NCBI GenBank assembly: GCA_902770635.1
Contig: CACXTX010000005.1
Span: forward strand, 1-64,000
Direction of reading: 5' to 3'
From: an uncultured Prevotellaceae bacterium
Lineage (GTDB): Bacteria; Bacteroidota; Bacteroidia; Bacteroidales; Bacteroidaceae
DNA length: 64,000 nucleotides
In this document: piece by piece, positions 16,085-24,551 of the stretch
Layout: each line of letters begins with the position of its first letter
Numbering within the stretch: the stretch's first letter is position 1
Translations under genes and position numbers: made by a program
The notes under the pieces: generated by a model
What the model was told of the DNA's origin: nothing
The model's input: the letters and a program-made list of their open reading frames with translations, nothing else
Databases searched by the model: none

Positions 16085-18256
16085 TTATTCATCCAAAGCA
16101 AAGTCCAACTGGCGTTTCTCCAGATTGGCGCGAGCCACCTTGATACGGATAGGATCACCCAGCTGATACTTATGATGATGGCGACGGCCTACCAGACAAT
16201 AGTTCTTCTCGTCGAAGTCATAGTAGTCATCATCCAAGTCGTGCATAGGCACCATACCCTCGCAATGGTTCTCGTCTATCTCACAATAGATGCCGTACGA
16301 CTGAATACCCGATATATGGGCGTCGTAGCTCTCGCCTATCTTGTCTTCCATAAACTCCACCATCTTATACTTGATGGAGTCACGCTCAGCCTGCTGGGCT
16401 GTCACCTCCATATCGGAACAATGCTCGCAAAGTTCCTCGTACTTCTCCTGATTAGCCGAGCGTCCACCATCCTGGTATTTGGTTAGCAAGCGGTGAACCA
16501 TCGTGTCTGGGTAACGACGGATGGGCGAGGTGAAATGCGTATAATAGTCGAAAGCCAGTCCGTAGTGTCCGATGTTGTGGGTAGAATACCTTGCCTTCAT
16601 CATGGCACGCAACGCCACCGTCTCTATGAGTTTCTGCTCTTTCTTTCCCTGACAGTCGTCCATCAGCGTGTTCAGCGACTTAGAGATGGCCCCTTTCGTA
16701 CCAGCGGTCTTCATCTTATAGCCGAATTTGACAACAAACTCACGCAACGTTTCCAGTTTGGTGGGATCGGGCTGGTCGTGAACACGATAGGGCAATGTCT
16801 TGGCTTTATTGCCTTTCTTCACCCTACCCACACTCTCAGCCACCGTCCGGTTGGCCAGCAACATAAACTCCTCGATGAGTTGTGTGGCATCGTTGCTCTT
16901 CTTGAAATAGGCACGTATAGGCTTACCCTTCTCGTCAATATCGAAATGCAGCTCCTCACGGTCAAACTTCACGGCACCGCCCTTGAAACGCTTCTCACGC
17001 AACTTCTTCGCCAACTTGTCTAACGTGCGCAAATACTCGGCGTACTCAGCGGGGTCGGAGTTCTCATTTTTCCTTTCTCCTTTCTCATTTCTCATTTCAA
17101 GAAGTGCCTGTACTTCCTCATACGCGTATCTTCTATTACTCTTAATCACCGTATGGGCAATGTGGTAGTTCTTCACATTAGCCTCATCGTCGAGCGAGAA
17201 GATGACTGAATAGGTCAGTTTCTCCTCGTCGGGACGCAGCGAACAGATGAAATTACACAGGCGCTCAGGCAACATCGGAATAGTACGGTCAACCAGATAG
17301 ACACTGGTGGCACGCTTTACTGCCTCCTTGTCTATGACACTTCCTTCCTTCACATAGTGAGACACGTCTGCGATATGTACGCCGACCTCCCATAGTTTCC
17401 CTTGCTTGCGAATACTGAGTGCATCGTCGAAGTCCTTGGCATCCTTGGGGTCGATGGTACAGGTAAAGACATCGCGGAAATCCTCACGGCGACTAATCTC
17501 CTGTGGTGTGATGCCCGGATCGATTTTCTCAGCGGCTTCTTCCACATTCTTCGGATATTTGTAGGGCAGTCCATACTGAGCCAGGATAGCATGCATCTCC
17601 ACATTGTTGTCACCTTCCTTACCCAGCACGTCAATGACTTCGCCCACTATGTTCTTCGAATCCTTCGAAGGCCACTGCGTAATTCTCACCACAGCCTTGT
17701 CGCCCGTCTTTCCGCCCTTCAGCTTCTTTTTGGGCACCAGGATATCGTGTACAAAGATATTACCCTCAGTAATCAGGAAGGCATAGTCTTTCTCTACCTT
17801 CAGTTTACCGACAGCCTGATCCATCTTGTGCGAGAGGATTTCAACAACCATAGCCTCCTTGATATGTTTCTCACGACGAGCCATCATAGCTACTTTCACA
17901 CGGTCACCATTCAGGGCAAACATCGAATTACGCTCCGATACGAAGATGGGCTTGCCGCCATCGTCAGGCTGGAACGAGTTCTTGCCGTTAGCCTTACGGA
18001 TGAAGGTACCCTCCTGAACCTGTGTCTTCAGGTTCAAACGATACGAATTCTCAGAGGTCTTGGTTAGAAAGTCGTCCCACGTCATCTCCTCCATCAAGTC
18101 GATAGCCATCATCTTGACAGGATGGGTGTCGAACTTCAGGGCCTTGAATATCTGCTTACACGAGAAAACCTCGTTAGGATTTTGTTGGAACAATGTTTGC
18201 AGCATTTCTGCAATCTGTTTCTTGCTCAAACGTTTTTTTCCTTTTCCTTTGCTCAT
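16085..18256 (-). CDS. rnr: Ribonuclease R
   Basis: Processive 3'-5' exoribonuclease that degrades structured RNA. 723 residues: N-terminal HTH_12-like region, cold-shock domains, the RNB catalytic domain with the Mg-binding DPKDAKDFDDALSI and the TRRTSPIRRYPD-type stretch (HFTSPIRRYPDTMVHR), and a C-terminal S1 domain (IGESYDAHISGIQSYGIYCEI). Residues near 17060-17099 (MRNEKGERKNENSD) come from a purine-rich simple repeat and appear to be an in-frame insertion between conserved blocks. It has its own promoter upstream. Confidence 0.95.
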   Translation of the reverse strand: MSKGKGKKRLSKKQIAEMLQTLFQQNPNEVFSCKQIFKALKFDTHPVKMMAIDLMEEMTWDDFLTKTSENSYRLNLKTQVQEGTFIRKANGKNSFQPDDGGKPIFVSERNSMFALNGDRVKVAMMARREKHIKEAMVVEILSHKMDQAVGKLKVEKDYAFLITEGNIFVHDILVPKKKLKGGKTGDKAVVRITQWPSKDSKNIVGEVIDVLGKEGDNNVEMHAILAQYGLPYKYPKNVEEAAEKIDPGITPQEISRREDFRDVFTCTIDPKDAKDFDDALSIRKQGKLWEVGVHIADVSHYVKEGSVIDKEAVKRATSVYLVDRTIPMLPERLCNFICSLRPDEEKLTYSVIFSLDDEANVKNYHIAHTVIKSNRRYAYEEVQALLEMRNEKGERKNENSDPAEYAEYLRTLDKLAKKLREKRFKGGAVKFDREELHFDIDEKGKPIRAYFKKSNDATQLIEEFMLLANRTVAESVGRVKKGNKAKTLPYRVHDQPDPTKLETLREFVVKFGYKMKTAGTKGAISKSLNTLMDDCQGKKEQKLIETVALRAMMKARYSTHNIGHYGLAFDYYTHFTSPIRRYPDTMVHRLLTKYQDGGRSANQEKYEELCEHCSDMEVTAQQAERDSIKYKMVEFMEDKIGESYDAHISGIQSYGIYCEIDENHCEGMVPMHDLDDDYYDFDEKNYCLVGRRHHHKYQLGDPIRIKVARANLEKRQLDFALDE

Positions 18257-18284
18257 AGTTTTACGTAAATTAGTTTTCTAAGCG

Positions 18285-18292
18285 CAAAGATA
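18285..18292 (-). promoter_or_regulatory. -7 promoter box for rnr
   Basis: TATCTTTG on the minus strand, 28 bp before the rnr ATG. Confidence 0.55.
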
Positions 18293-18336
18293 ATAAATAA
18301 TTATGAATTATGAATTATAAATTATGAATTATTTTA

Positions 18337-18344
18337 TACCTTTG
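18337..18344 (+). promoter_or_regulatory. -7 promoter box for the epimerase gene
   Basis: TACCTTTG ends 5 nt before the ATG at 18350 (TACCTTTGCACCCATG), after an AT-rich tandem filler (TTATGAATTA units, 18300-18332). Confidence 0.6.
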
Positions 18345-18349
18345 CACCC

Positions 18350-19354
18350 ATGAATCCAAGAATACTGATTACAGGAGCCAGTGGTTTTATCGGTTCCTTC
18401 ATCGTAGAAGAAGCACTCGACAGAGGTTTTGAAACTTGGGCTGCTGTACGGAAAAGCAGTTCCAGAGAGTTTTTAAAAGACGAGCGGATCCACTTCATTG
18501 AACTGAACCTCTCGTCAGAGGAACAGCTGAAAAAACAACTGAAGGATATCCAGTTCGACTATGTGGTACATGCCGCAGGAGTCACCAAATGTCTGCATAA
18601 AGAAGACTTCTTCCGCATCAATACCGAAGGCACGAAGAATCTGGTACGTGCCCTGCTGGACTTACAAATGCCCCTAAAGCGTTTTGTTTATATCAGTTCG
18701 CTGAGCATTATGGGTGCTATTCGTGAGGAACAGCCTTATCAGGAGATTCGGGAGCGCGACAAGGCGCAACCCAATACGGCTTATGGCAAGAGCAAGTTGG
18801 AGGCCGAGCAATGGCTCAATTCTTTAAATGAGAAATTATTCCCATTTATCATCCTTCGCCCCACAGGTGTTTATGGTCCTCGTGAGCGCGACTACTTCAT
18901 GATGGCCAAGAGCATTCAGTCGCATATCGACTTTGCCGTCGGATTCAAGCAGCAGGACATCACTTTCGTTTATGTAACGGATGTGGTACAGGCAGTCTTC
19001 CTGGCTTTGGAGAAAGGCGAGACAGGACGATGCTATTTCCTCAGCGACGGAGAAGTGTACCAATCGAGTACGTTCAGCGACTTGATTCGTAAAGAACTGG
19101 GCAACCCCTGGTGGATTCGCATCACGGCTCCCCTATGGCTACTACGCATCATCACCTTCTGTGGCGAGTATATGGGTCATCTGACAGGTAAGGTTACAGC
19201 CTTAAACAATGACAAATATAATATCATGAAACAGCGCAACTGGCGTTGCGACATCAGTCCTGCCCGTCAGGAACTGGGCTACGAGCCACAGGTGAAGTTA
19301 GAGGAAGGTGTGCACAAAAGCATAGTATGGTATAAAAAGAACAAATGGCTGTGA
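18350..19354 (+). CDS. NAD-dependent epimerase/dehydratase (extended SDR)
   Basis: 334 residues with the Rossmann motif TGASGFIGSF at residues 6-15, a catalytic YGKSK box (Tyr-x3-Lys), and YVTDVVQAVFLALEKGETGRCYFLSDGE, typical of extended SDRs acting on nucleotide sugars or 3-beta-hydroxysteroid-like substrates. It overlaps the following PAP2 gene by 10 bp, which suggests a joint role in envelope lipid or glycolipid metabolism. The substrate is not determined. Confidence 0.85.
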   Translation: MNPRILITGASGFIGSFIVEEALDRGFETWAAVRKSSSREFLKDERIHFIELNLSSEEQLKKQLKDIQFDYVVHAAGVTKCLHKEDFFRINTEGTKNLVRALLDLQMPLKRFVYISSLSIMGAIREEQPYQEIRERDKAQPNTAYGKSKLEAEQWLNSLNEKLFPFIILRPTGVYGPRERDYFMMAKSIQSHIDFAVGFKQQDITFVYVTDVVQAVFLALEKGETGRCYFLSDGEVYQSSTFSDLIRKELGNPWWIRITAPLWLLRIITFCGEYMGHLTGKVTALNNDKYNIMKQRNWRCDISPARQELGYEPQVKLEEGVHKSIVWYKKNKWL

Positions 19355-20304
19355 AGATTAGCGAACTCTTTATCAAGGACAAGAAGCCTCAGCACGGACT
19401 GCTGGCAGTCGAGTGGGTCATCATGGGCTACATGGTATTCACCCTGCTGATGATGGCATTCTTGTGGACCGATTTGGTCAGCGCCGAGGCTATGCTATGG
19501 GGGCGTCTGCGCTATGTCGTCGTAACACTTGCCGCATGGGCTCTCTACTGGGTATGGCCCTGCCGCCTGACATTGCTTGCCCGTATCGCAGCACAAATGT
19601 GTTTCTTGGGTTGGTGGTATCCCGACACCTACGAGATGAACCGCCTGTTGCCAAACCTTGACCACCTCTTCGCTTCCTGGGAACAAAGCGTCTTCGGCTG
19701 TCAGCCCTCCCTACTCTTCTCACAAGCCGTGCCCTACGGATGGTTCTCCGAATTGATGTGCCTGGGCTATGTGTCCTACTTTCCGCTCATCGCCCTGGTA
19801 ACCCTCTACTATTTCTTCCAACGTTACAAGGAATTCCAAATGGCGACCTTCGTCATCCTGAGCTCCTTCTATGTTTACTACTTCATCTTCGTACTGCTGC
19901 CCGTTACCGGTCCCCAATTCTATTATCTGGCAGTAGGCACGGAAAAGATAGCTGCAGGCGTGTTCCCCGATGTGGGTAACTGGTTTTTGACACACTCGGA
20001 ACGAATGGCAGCTCCTGGATGGGGCGATGGATTCTTCCACCATTTACTGGACATGGCCCATAATGCTGGTGAGCGTCCCACAGCGGCATTTCCCAGCAGT
20101 CATGTGGGAATAACTACCGTTCTCGTACTGCTGGCCTTTCGCACACGCAGCAAAAGCCTCATCTTCACCATCCTACCTTTTTATATATTAATGTGCTTTT
20201 CAACGGTTTACCTTTATGCCCACTATGCCATCGACGCCATAGCTGGTCTCCTGACAGGCATTGCATTCTATTATATCTTATGCCACCTCTACCAACGGGC
20301 ATAA
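19345..20304 (+). CDS. Membrane PAP2-family phosphatase / inositolphosphotransferase-like
   Basis: 319 residues with about six membrane segments. PAP2 motifs are visible: RPTAAFPSSHVGI (motif 2) and HYAIDAIAG (motif 3, HxxxD). The arrangement resembles the PAP2_3 group that includes phosphoinositol transferases of sphingolipid synthesis. Bacteroidales do make sphingolipids, but whether this enzyme transfers a head group or removes phosphate cannot be read from the sequence. Confidence 0.8.
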   Translation: MAVKISELFIKDKKPQHGLLAVEWVIMGYMVFTLLMMAFLWTDLVSAEAMLWGRLRYVVVTLAAWALYWVWPCRLTLLARIAAQMCFLGWWYPDTYEMNRLLPNLDHLFASWEQSVFGCQPSLLFSQAVPYGWFSELMCLGYVSYFPLIALVTLYYFFQRYKEFQMATFVILSSFYVYYFIFVLLPVTGPQFYYLAVGTEKIAAGVFPDVGNWFLTHSERMAAPGWGDGFFHHLLDMAHNAGERPTAAFPSSHVGITTVLVLLAFRTRSKSLIFTILPFYILMCFSTVYLYAHYAIDAIAGLLTGIAFYYILCHLYQRA

Positions 20305-20368
20305 AAAATGGGGCTCCGCTGAACCCCTAACCTTTTTGTTAACCTTAAATCTAATACTATGAAAAACA
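20303..20368 (-). ncRNA. Candidate Bacteroidales small RNA
   Basis: Minus strand: -33 TTG, 20-bp spacer, TACCTTTG (20374-20381), then about 40 nt of unpaired sequence including TTAGATTTAAGGTTAAC, then a strong terminator GGGGTTC-AGCG-GAGCCCC with a T6 run. The unit is about 66 nt, with no coding frame on that strand. The promoter-to-terminator distance and the GTATTAGATTTAAGGTTAAC leader match what I remember of abundant Bacteroidales small RNAs. A 7-codon frame on the plus strand (MKNTLQR) is probably a coincidence. Confidence 0.6.
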
Positions 20369-20508
20369 CACTGCAAAGGTAATGCTTTTATAAATAATGT
20401 GCAAGAAAAGTATGCTAAAAAGCAGTGTAAAGCATACACTTTCTTGACGTAAATCAAAGATTTATTAAAGTTTTTTGCTGAAAATTTGGTTGATTGAGAA
20501 ATAATCAC

Positions 20509-20516
20509 TATCTTTG
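20509..20516 (+). promoter_or_regulatory. -7 promoter box for greA
   Basis: TTTG, 20-bp spacer, TATCTTTG. The greA ATG is 116 bp downstream, an unusually long leader for this window. Confidence 0.65.
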
Positions 20517-20548
20517 CATGCGATAATAAGACATAGAGAGATTCAGGG

Positions 20549-20586
20549 ATTCCGACAAAATGTGGGTCGGAATTCTTTTATTTTTT
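20549..20586 (+). terminator. Terminator-like hairpin in the greA leader
   Basis: ATTCCGAC / GTCGGAAT stem followed by TCTTTTATTTTTT, between the greA promoter and the gene. It may attenuate greA or end a short independent RNA of about 60 nt. Confidence 0.65.
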
Positions 20587-20632
20587 ACGTCTTAACAATG
20601 ATTTGAAATAATAACTAAAATAAAATAAGATT

Positions 20633-21100
20633 ATGGCTTACATGTCACAAGAAGGCTATGACAAACTGATAGCCGAACTGCATCGCTTAGAAGCGATAGA
20701 GCGTCCAAAAGCCTCTGCAGCCATTGCAGAAGCACGTGAGAAAGGAGATTTGAGTGAGAACAGCGAGTACGATGCTGCCAAGGAGGCCCAGGCTCATCTG
20801 GAGGACAAGATCAACCGTCTGAAAGCTACCATTTCAGAAGCTAAGATTGTGGATACCTCTCGTCTGAGCACAGACTGCGTCCAGATTCTGACCAAGGTAG
20901 AGATGACCAATCTGACTACCAAGGCCAAGATGTCATATACCATTGTCAGCGAGAACGAGGCAGATCTGCGTGCTGGAAAAATCTCTATCAAGACCCCTAT
21001 TGCACAGGGACTGCTGGGCAAGAAGGTAGGCGACGAGGTGGAGATTACCATTCCCCGTGGCACCATCAAACTGCGTATTGATAATATCAGCATTGCTTAA
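20633..21100 (+). CDS. greA: Transcription elongation factor GreA
   Basis: Rescues backtracked RNA polymerase by stimulating transcript cleavage. 155 residues: N-terminal coiled coil (YDKLIAELHRLEAIERPKAS, then EAREKGDLSENSEYDAAKEAQ with the conserved acidic tip DLSENSEYDAA) and C-terminal FKBP-like domain ending TPIAQGLLGKKVGDEVEI. Full length. Confidence 0.96.
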   Translation: MAYMSQEGYDKLIAELHRLEAIERPKASAAIAEAREKGDLSENSEYDAAKEAQAHLEDKINRLKATISEAKIVDTSRLSTDCVQILTKVEMTNLTTKAKMSYTIVSENEADLRAGKISIKTPIAQGLLGKKVGDEVEITIPRGTIKLRIDNISIA

Positions 21101-21170
21101 ATAGTAAATTGTCAAATAGTAAAATTGTCAAATACTAAAATTGTCAAATAGTCAAATAGTCAAATACTAA
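21099..21170. repeat. Simple tandem filler between greA and the HIT gene
   Basis: Repeated AATAGTAAAATTGTCA / GTCAAATA units. It looks like one of several low-complexity spacers in this genome (see also 21565-21609 and 47741-47820), not a CRISPR. Confidence 0.7.
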
Positions 21171-21171
21171 G

Positions 21172-21561
21172 ATGGATATTTTCAGTAAGATTGCCGCTGG
21201 CGAAATACCCAGCTATAAGTGCGCAGAGAACGACGAGTTCTATGCTTTTCTTGACATCAATCCCTTGGTAAAAGGTCACACCCTGGTGATTCCCCGTCGT
21301 GAGGTAGATTATTTCTTCGACATGAACGACGACGAGCTGGCTCGCTATCAGCAGTTTGCCAAGCGCGTAGCCATTGCCATCAAGAAAGCATTCCCCTGCA
21401 AGAAAGTCGCCCAGGTGGTATTAGGTTTGGAAGTGGCTCATGCCCATATTCACCTCATCCCTATGCAGAGCGAGGCCGATGCCGACTTCCGTCGCGAGAA
21501 GTTGAAACTGACCGAAGAGGAATTTAAGGAGATTGCTGCGAAGATTGCTGCAGCCTTCTAA
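21172..21561 (+). CDS. HIT-family nucleotide-binding hydrolase
   Basis: 129 residues with the histidine triad HAHIHLIP near residue 90 (GLEVAHAHIHLIP) and the N-terminal FSKIAAGEIPSYK typical of Hint-type purine nucleoside phosphoramidases. It lies just after greA on the same strand. Confidence 0.92.
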   Translation: MDIFSKIAAGEIPSYKCAENDEFYAFLDINPLVKGHTLVIPRREVDYFFDMNDDELARYQQFAKRVAIAIKKAFPCKKVAQVVLGLEVAHAHIHLIPMQSEADADFRREKLKLTEEEFKEIAAKIAAAF

Positions 21562-21609
21562 TTGGTTCACGGTTATTGCTTATTGGTTAACGGTTATTGG
21601 TTATTGTCT

Positions 21610-22386
21610 ATGGTATTACTGAGTTTTGATACTGAAGAATTTGATGTGCCTCGTGAACATGGGGTGGATTTCTCGTTGGAGGAAGGCATGAAGGTATCCA
21701 AAGAGGGTACCAACCGCATCCTCGACGTATTGAAGCAGAACGGAGTGAAAGCCACGTTTTTCTGTACGGGTAACTTTGCAGAGCATGCTCCTGAGGTGAT
21801 GCAGCGCATCATGGACGAAGGCCATGAGGTAGCTTGTCATGGGGTTGACCACTGGCAACCCAAGGAGACCGACTTTGCAGTATCAAAACAAATCGTAGAA
21901 CGTGTCACAGGGCGTCAGGTCTATGGCTATCGCCAGCCTCGCATGTTTCCTGTCAGCGACAGCGAGATAGAGAAGGCAGGCTATCGTTATAACTCATCGT
22001 TAAACCCCGCCTTTATTCCAGGTCGTTATATGCATCTGACAGAGCCACGCACCTGGTTTATGAAAGGTGGTGTGATGCAGATTCCTGCCTCTGTCACTCC
22101 ACTGGTACGCTTCCCCCTGTTCTGGTTGGCGTTGCACAACCTGCCGGAAAGCCTTTACCACATGTTGGTTCGTCGTACCCTCAGTCACGATGGCTATTTC
22201 GTAACCTATTTCCATCCCTGGGAATTCTATGACCTGAAGGAGCATCCTGAGTTCAAGATGCCTTTCATTATCAAGAACCATAGCGGACGCCAGATGATGC
22301 AGTGCCTTGACAATCTTGTCAAGATGCTGAAGAGCCGCCATCACGAGTTTATCACCTTTACAGAATTTGTCAATCGCCACTCATGA
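21610..22386 (+). CDS. Polysaccharide deacetylase family protein
   Basis: 258 residues of the NodB-homology fold: LSFDTEEFD (catalytic base region), KATFFCTGNFAEHAPEVM, EGHEVACHGVDHW (metal-binding HGxDHW) and YGYRQPRMFPVS. The C-terminal half has DGYFVTYFHPWEFYDL. Similar DUF3473-type proteins act on exported glycans. The start at 21610 is chosen because the preceding 16 codons are derived from a GGTTATTG tandem filler. The 3' end overlaps the next gene by 4 bp (ATGA), indicating coupled translation. Confidence 0.88.
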   Translation: MVLLSFDTEEFDVPREHGVDFSLEEGMKVSKEGTNRILDVLKQNGVKATFFCTGNFAEHAPEVMQRIMDEGHEVACHGVDHWQPKETDFAVSKQIVERVTGRQVYGYRQPRMFPVSDSEIEKAGYRYNSSLNPAFIPGRYMHLTEPRTWFMKGGVMQIPASVTPLVRFPLFWLALHNLPESLYHMLVRRTLSHDGYFVTYFHPWEFYDLKEHPEFKMPFIIKNHSGRQMMQCLDNLVKMLKSRHHEFITFTEFVNRHS

Positions 22387-23321
22387 TTAGATTAGCAACG
22401 GTTTCTCCCTGTTATAATGAAGAGGAAGTCCTGCACCACTCCGCAGAGCGCCTGACAGCCCTCTTCGAGCGTATGATAGCAGACGGTCTGATATCAGAAG
22501 ACAGTATGATGGTGTTTGTCAATGACGGCAGTCGTGACCGCACCTGGGAGATGATTCGTGAGCTGCACAAGGAGAACCGTTTTGTGAGAGGCATCAACCT
22601 GGCCCGCAACGTTGGTCACCAGAATGCCATCATGGCTGGTATGATGACCGCCCGTGAATGGGCCGATGCCGTCATCACCATCGATGCCGACCTGCAAGAC
22701 GACATCGAGTGTATCCCTCAGATGGTTCGTCATTTCGAGGAAGGCAACGACATCGTCTATGGTGTGAAGGTCTCTCGCAAGGCAGACCCGCTGATGAAAC
22801 GCATGACCGCTCAGGCTTTTTATAAGATGCAAAGTTCGATGGGAGTGGAAAGCGTCTATAACCATGCCGACTTCCGACTGATGAGCAAGCGCTCCCTCGA
22901 CATGCTGGCTACCTACAAGGAGCATAACCTCTATCTGCGCGGCCTGATTCCTCAGATAGGATTGCAGACCACCACCGTTGACGATGTCATCAGTGAGCGT
23001 TTTGCAGGCTCTTCCAAATATACCGTCAGCAAGATGTTGAAGCTCGCCCTGAACGGCATTACCGCCTTCAGCGTCAAGCCGATGTATGCCATTTTCTACA
23101 TGGGACTCGTATTCCTGCTGATCGCATTGGGCATTGCCGTCTATGTAGCCCATGCCCTGATAACAGGAACTGCCGTACCCGGTTGGTCATCACTGATTCT
23201 CAGCATCTGGCTGGTAGGCGGATTCTTCCTGACTTCCCTTGGTATCATGGGTGTTTACATCGGCAACATCTATGCAGAGGTAAAACGTCGTCCGCTCTAT
23301 CATATTCAAGAGATTCTGTAA
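22383..23321 (+). CDS. GT2 glycosyltransferase (undecaprenyl-phosphate sugar synthase type)
   Basis: 312 residues. A GT-A fold begins VSPCYNEEEVL, with VFVNDGSRDRTWE, the metal-binding TIDADLQDD and DFRLMSKR, and ends with two membrane helices, as in GtrB/DPM1-like enzymes that load sugars on polyprenyl phosphate. It is coupled to the deacetylase upstream and to a GT87 transferase downstream, which would be a logical acceptor of the lipid-linked sugar. Confidence 0.9.
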   Translation: MIRLATVSPCYNEEEVLHHSAERLTALFERMIADGLISEDSMMVFVNDGSRDRTWEMIRELHKENRFVRGINLARNVGHQNAIMAGMMTAREWADAVITIDADLQDDIECIPQMVRHFEEGNDIVYGVKVSRKADPLMKRMTAQAFYKMQSSMGVESVYNHADFRLMSKRSLDMLATYKEHNLYLRGLIPQIGLQTTTVDDVISERFAGSSKYTVSKMLKLALNGITAFSVKPMYAIFYMGLVFLLIALGIAVYVAHALITGTAVPGWSSLILSIWLVGGFFLTSLGIMGVYIGNIYAEVKRRPLYHIQEIL

Positions 23322-23327
23322 CCAAGT

Positions 23328-24551
23328 ATGAACAAATACATGTTCCTCTTTCGAGACAAGGTGGCACAAGGACTGCGTCACCCATTCTTCCACGATTACC
23401 GCACTATCCTTCTGTTGTGGGTAGTCATTTGTCTGATTCTTGCTATTACAAAGTCATATAACAGCGATGGCAATTATCGTATCTTTATAGGTGTATGGAA
23501 TCATACCCTTGCAGAATTGCCGCTTTTCGACCATTATCCGGAGGAGTACGATGACATGAACCACTATGGCCCCTTCTTTGCACTGGTCATAGCTCCTTTT
23601 GCATGGATGCAACGCTATGTTGGCATGTTTTTCTGGATGCTTTTCCTTTCCATGTTCCTCTATGTGTCCGTGCGCCGCTCCGACTTGACGAAATACCAGC
23701 AGTTGTTTGTCTTTTGGTTTTGCACCCACGAATTACTTAACGCTTTGTTCTTGCAACAGTATAATGTTGCCATTGCGGCAGGTGTCCTGTTAACATTCAC
23801 GATGATTGAGCGGCGAAACGACTTTTGGGCAGCCTTCTTCATTATGCTGGGCACCATGATCAAGCTCTATGGCATCGTAGGACTGGCGTTCTTTTTCTTC
23901 TCGAAGAACAAGACAAAGCTGCTGCTCTCCTGTCTCTTCTGGGGCGTCGTGATGTTTGTGGCTCCGATGGCAGTAGCCTCTCCAGAATATATCATCAGCC
24001 AGTATTACGAATGGTACATCGCCTTGGTGGAGAAGAACGCCGATAACATCAATGTCTTGAACGGAAACATGGCTGACCTCTCGACAAACATCTCGCTGTT
24101 GGGTATGGTACGCAGGACGACACAGATTATCACCTACTCAGACCTTTGGATTATCATCCCTGGACTCATCGCATTTGGCATTCCATACCTGCGCATCTCG
24201 CAATATAAGCATGTAGCCTTCCGTCAGGCCTTACTCGCATCGGTGCTCATGTTTACGGTACTTTTCAGTACTGGCTCGGAAAACAGCACTTATATCATCG
24301 CTTTCGTGGGTGTCGCCTTGTGGTATTGCTGTGCTCCCTGGCAGCGAACGAAATGGGACATAGCCCTCATGGTTATTGTCTTCATTATATCCAGCCTTTC
24401 GCCAGGAGATTTGTTCCCCAAGGTTATCTACCGCGAAATCATCCAGCCCTATGCACTGAAAGCCCTACCTGTCAGCATCGTCTGGCTGAAGCTCTGTTGG
24501 GAGATGTACACCCGTGACTACTCTCCCAAGGCACTTTCACCCACAATATAG
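23328..24551 (+). CDS. GT87 membrane glycosyltransferase
   Basis: 407 residues with about ten membrane segments and the DUF2029/GT87 pattern, for example NHYGPFFALVIAPFAW and KYQQLFVFWFCTHELLNALF. GT87 enzymes use polyprenyl-phosphate sugars on the outer face of the membrane. A clear paralogue lies at 25845-27011 in opposite orientation. The 3' end overlaps the convergent GT2 gene by 34 bp. Confidence 0.85.
   Translation: MNKYMFLFRDKVAQGLRHPFFHDYRTILLLWVVICLILAITKSYNSDGNYRIFIGVWNHTLAELPLFDHYPEEYDDMNHYGPFFALVIAPFAWMQRYVGMFFWMLFLSMFLYVSVRRSDLTKYQQLFVFWFCTHELLNALFLQQYNVAIAAGVLLTFTMIERRNDFWAAFFIMLGTMIKLYGIVGLAFFFFSKNKTKLLLSCLFWGVVMFVAPMAVASPEYIISQYYEWYIALVEKNADNINVLNGNMADLSTNISLLGMVRRTTQIITYSDLWIIIPGLIAFGIPYLRISQYKHVAFRQALLASVLMFTVLFSTGSENSTYIIAFVGVALWYCCAPWQRTKWDIALMVIVFIISSLSPGDLFPKVIYREIIQPYALKALPVSIVWLKLCWEMYTRDYSPKALSPTI

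Larger units (their letters stand above)
20305..20632. other. Gap between the PAP2 and greA genes
   Basis: No protein gene. It holds the leftward small RNA unit and its promoter, the greA promoter, and a leader terminator. Confidence 0.7.

Noticed and set aside
17402..18067. 221-codon antisense frame in rnr
   Set aside because: Shadow of the RNase R gene.
20360..20383. Seven-codon plus-strand leader peptide (MKNTLQR)
   Set aside because: The same bases form the start and promoter of the minus-strand small RNA; no downstream gene needs a leader here.
21099..21170. Possible CRISPR-like tandem units
   Set aside because: Units are short, AT-rich and contiguous, without unique spacers or cas genes.
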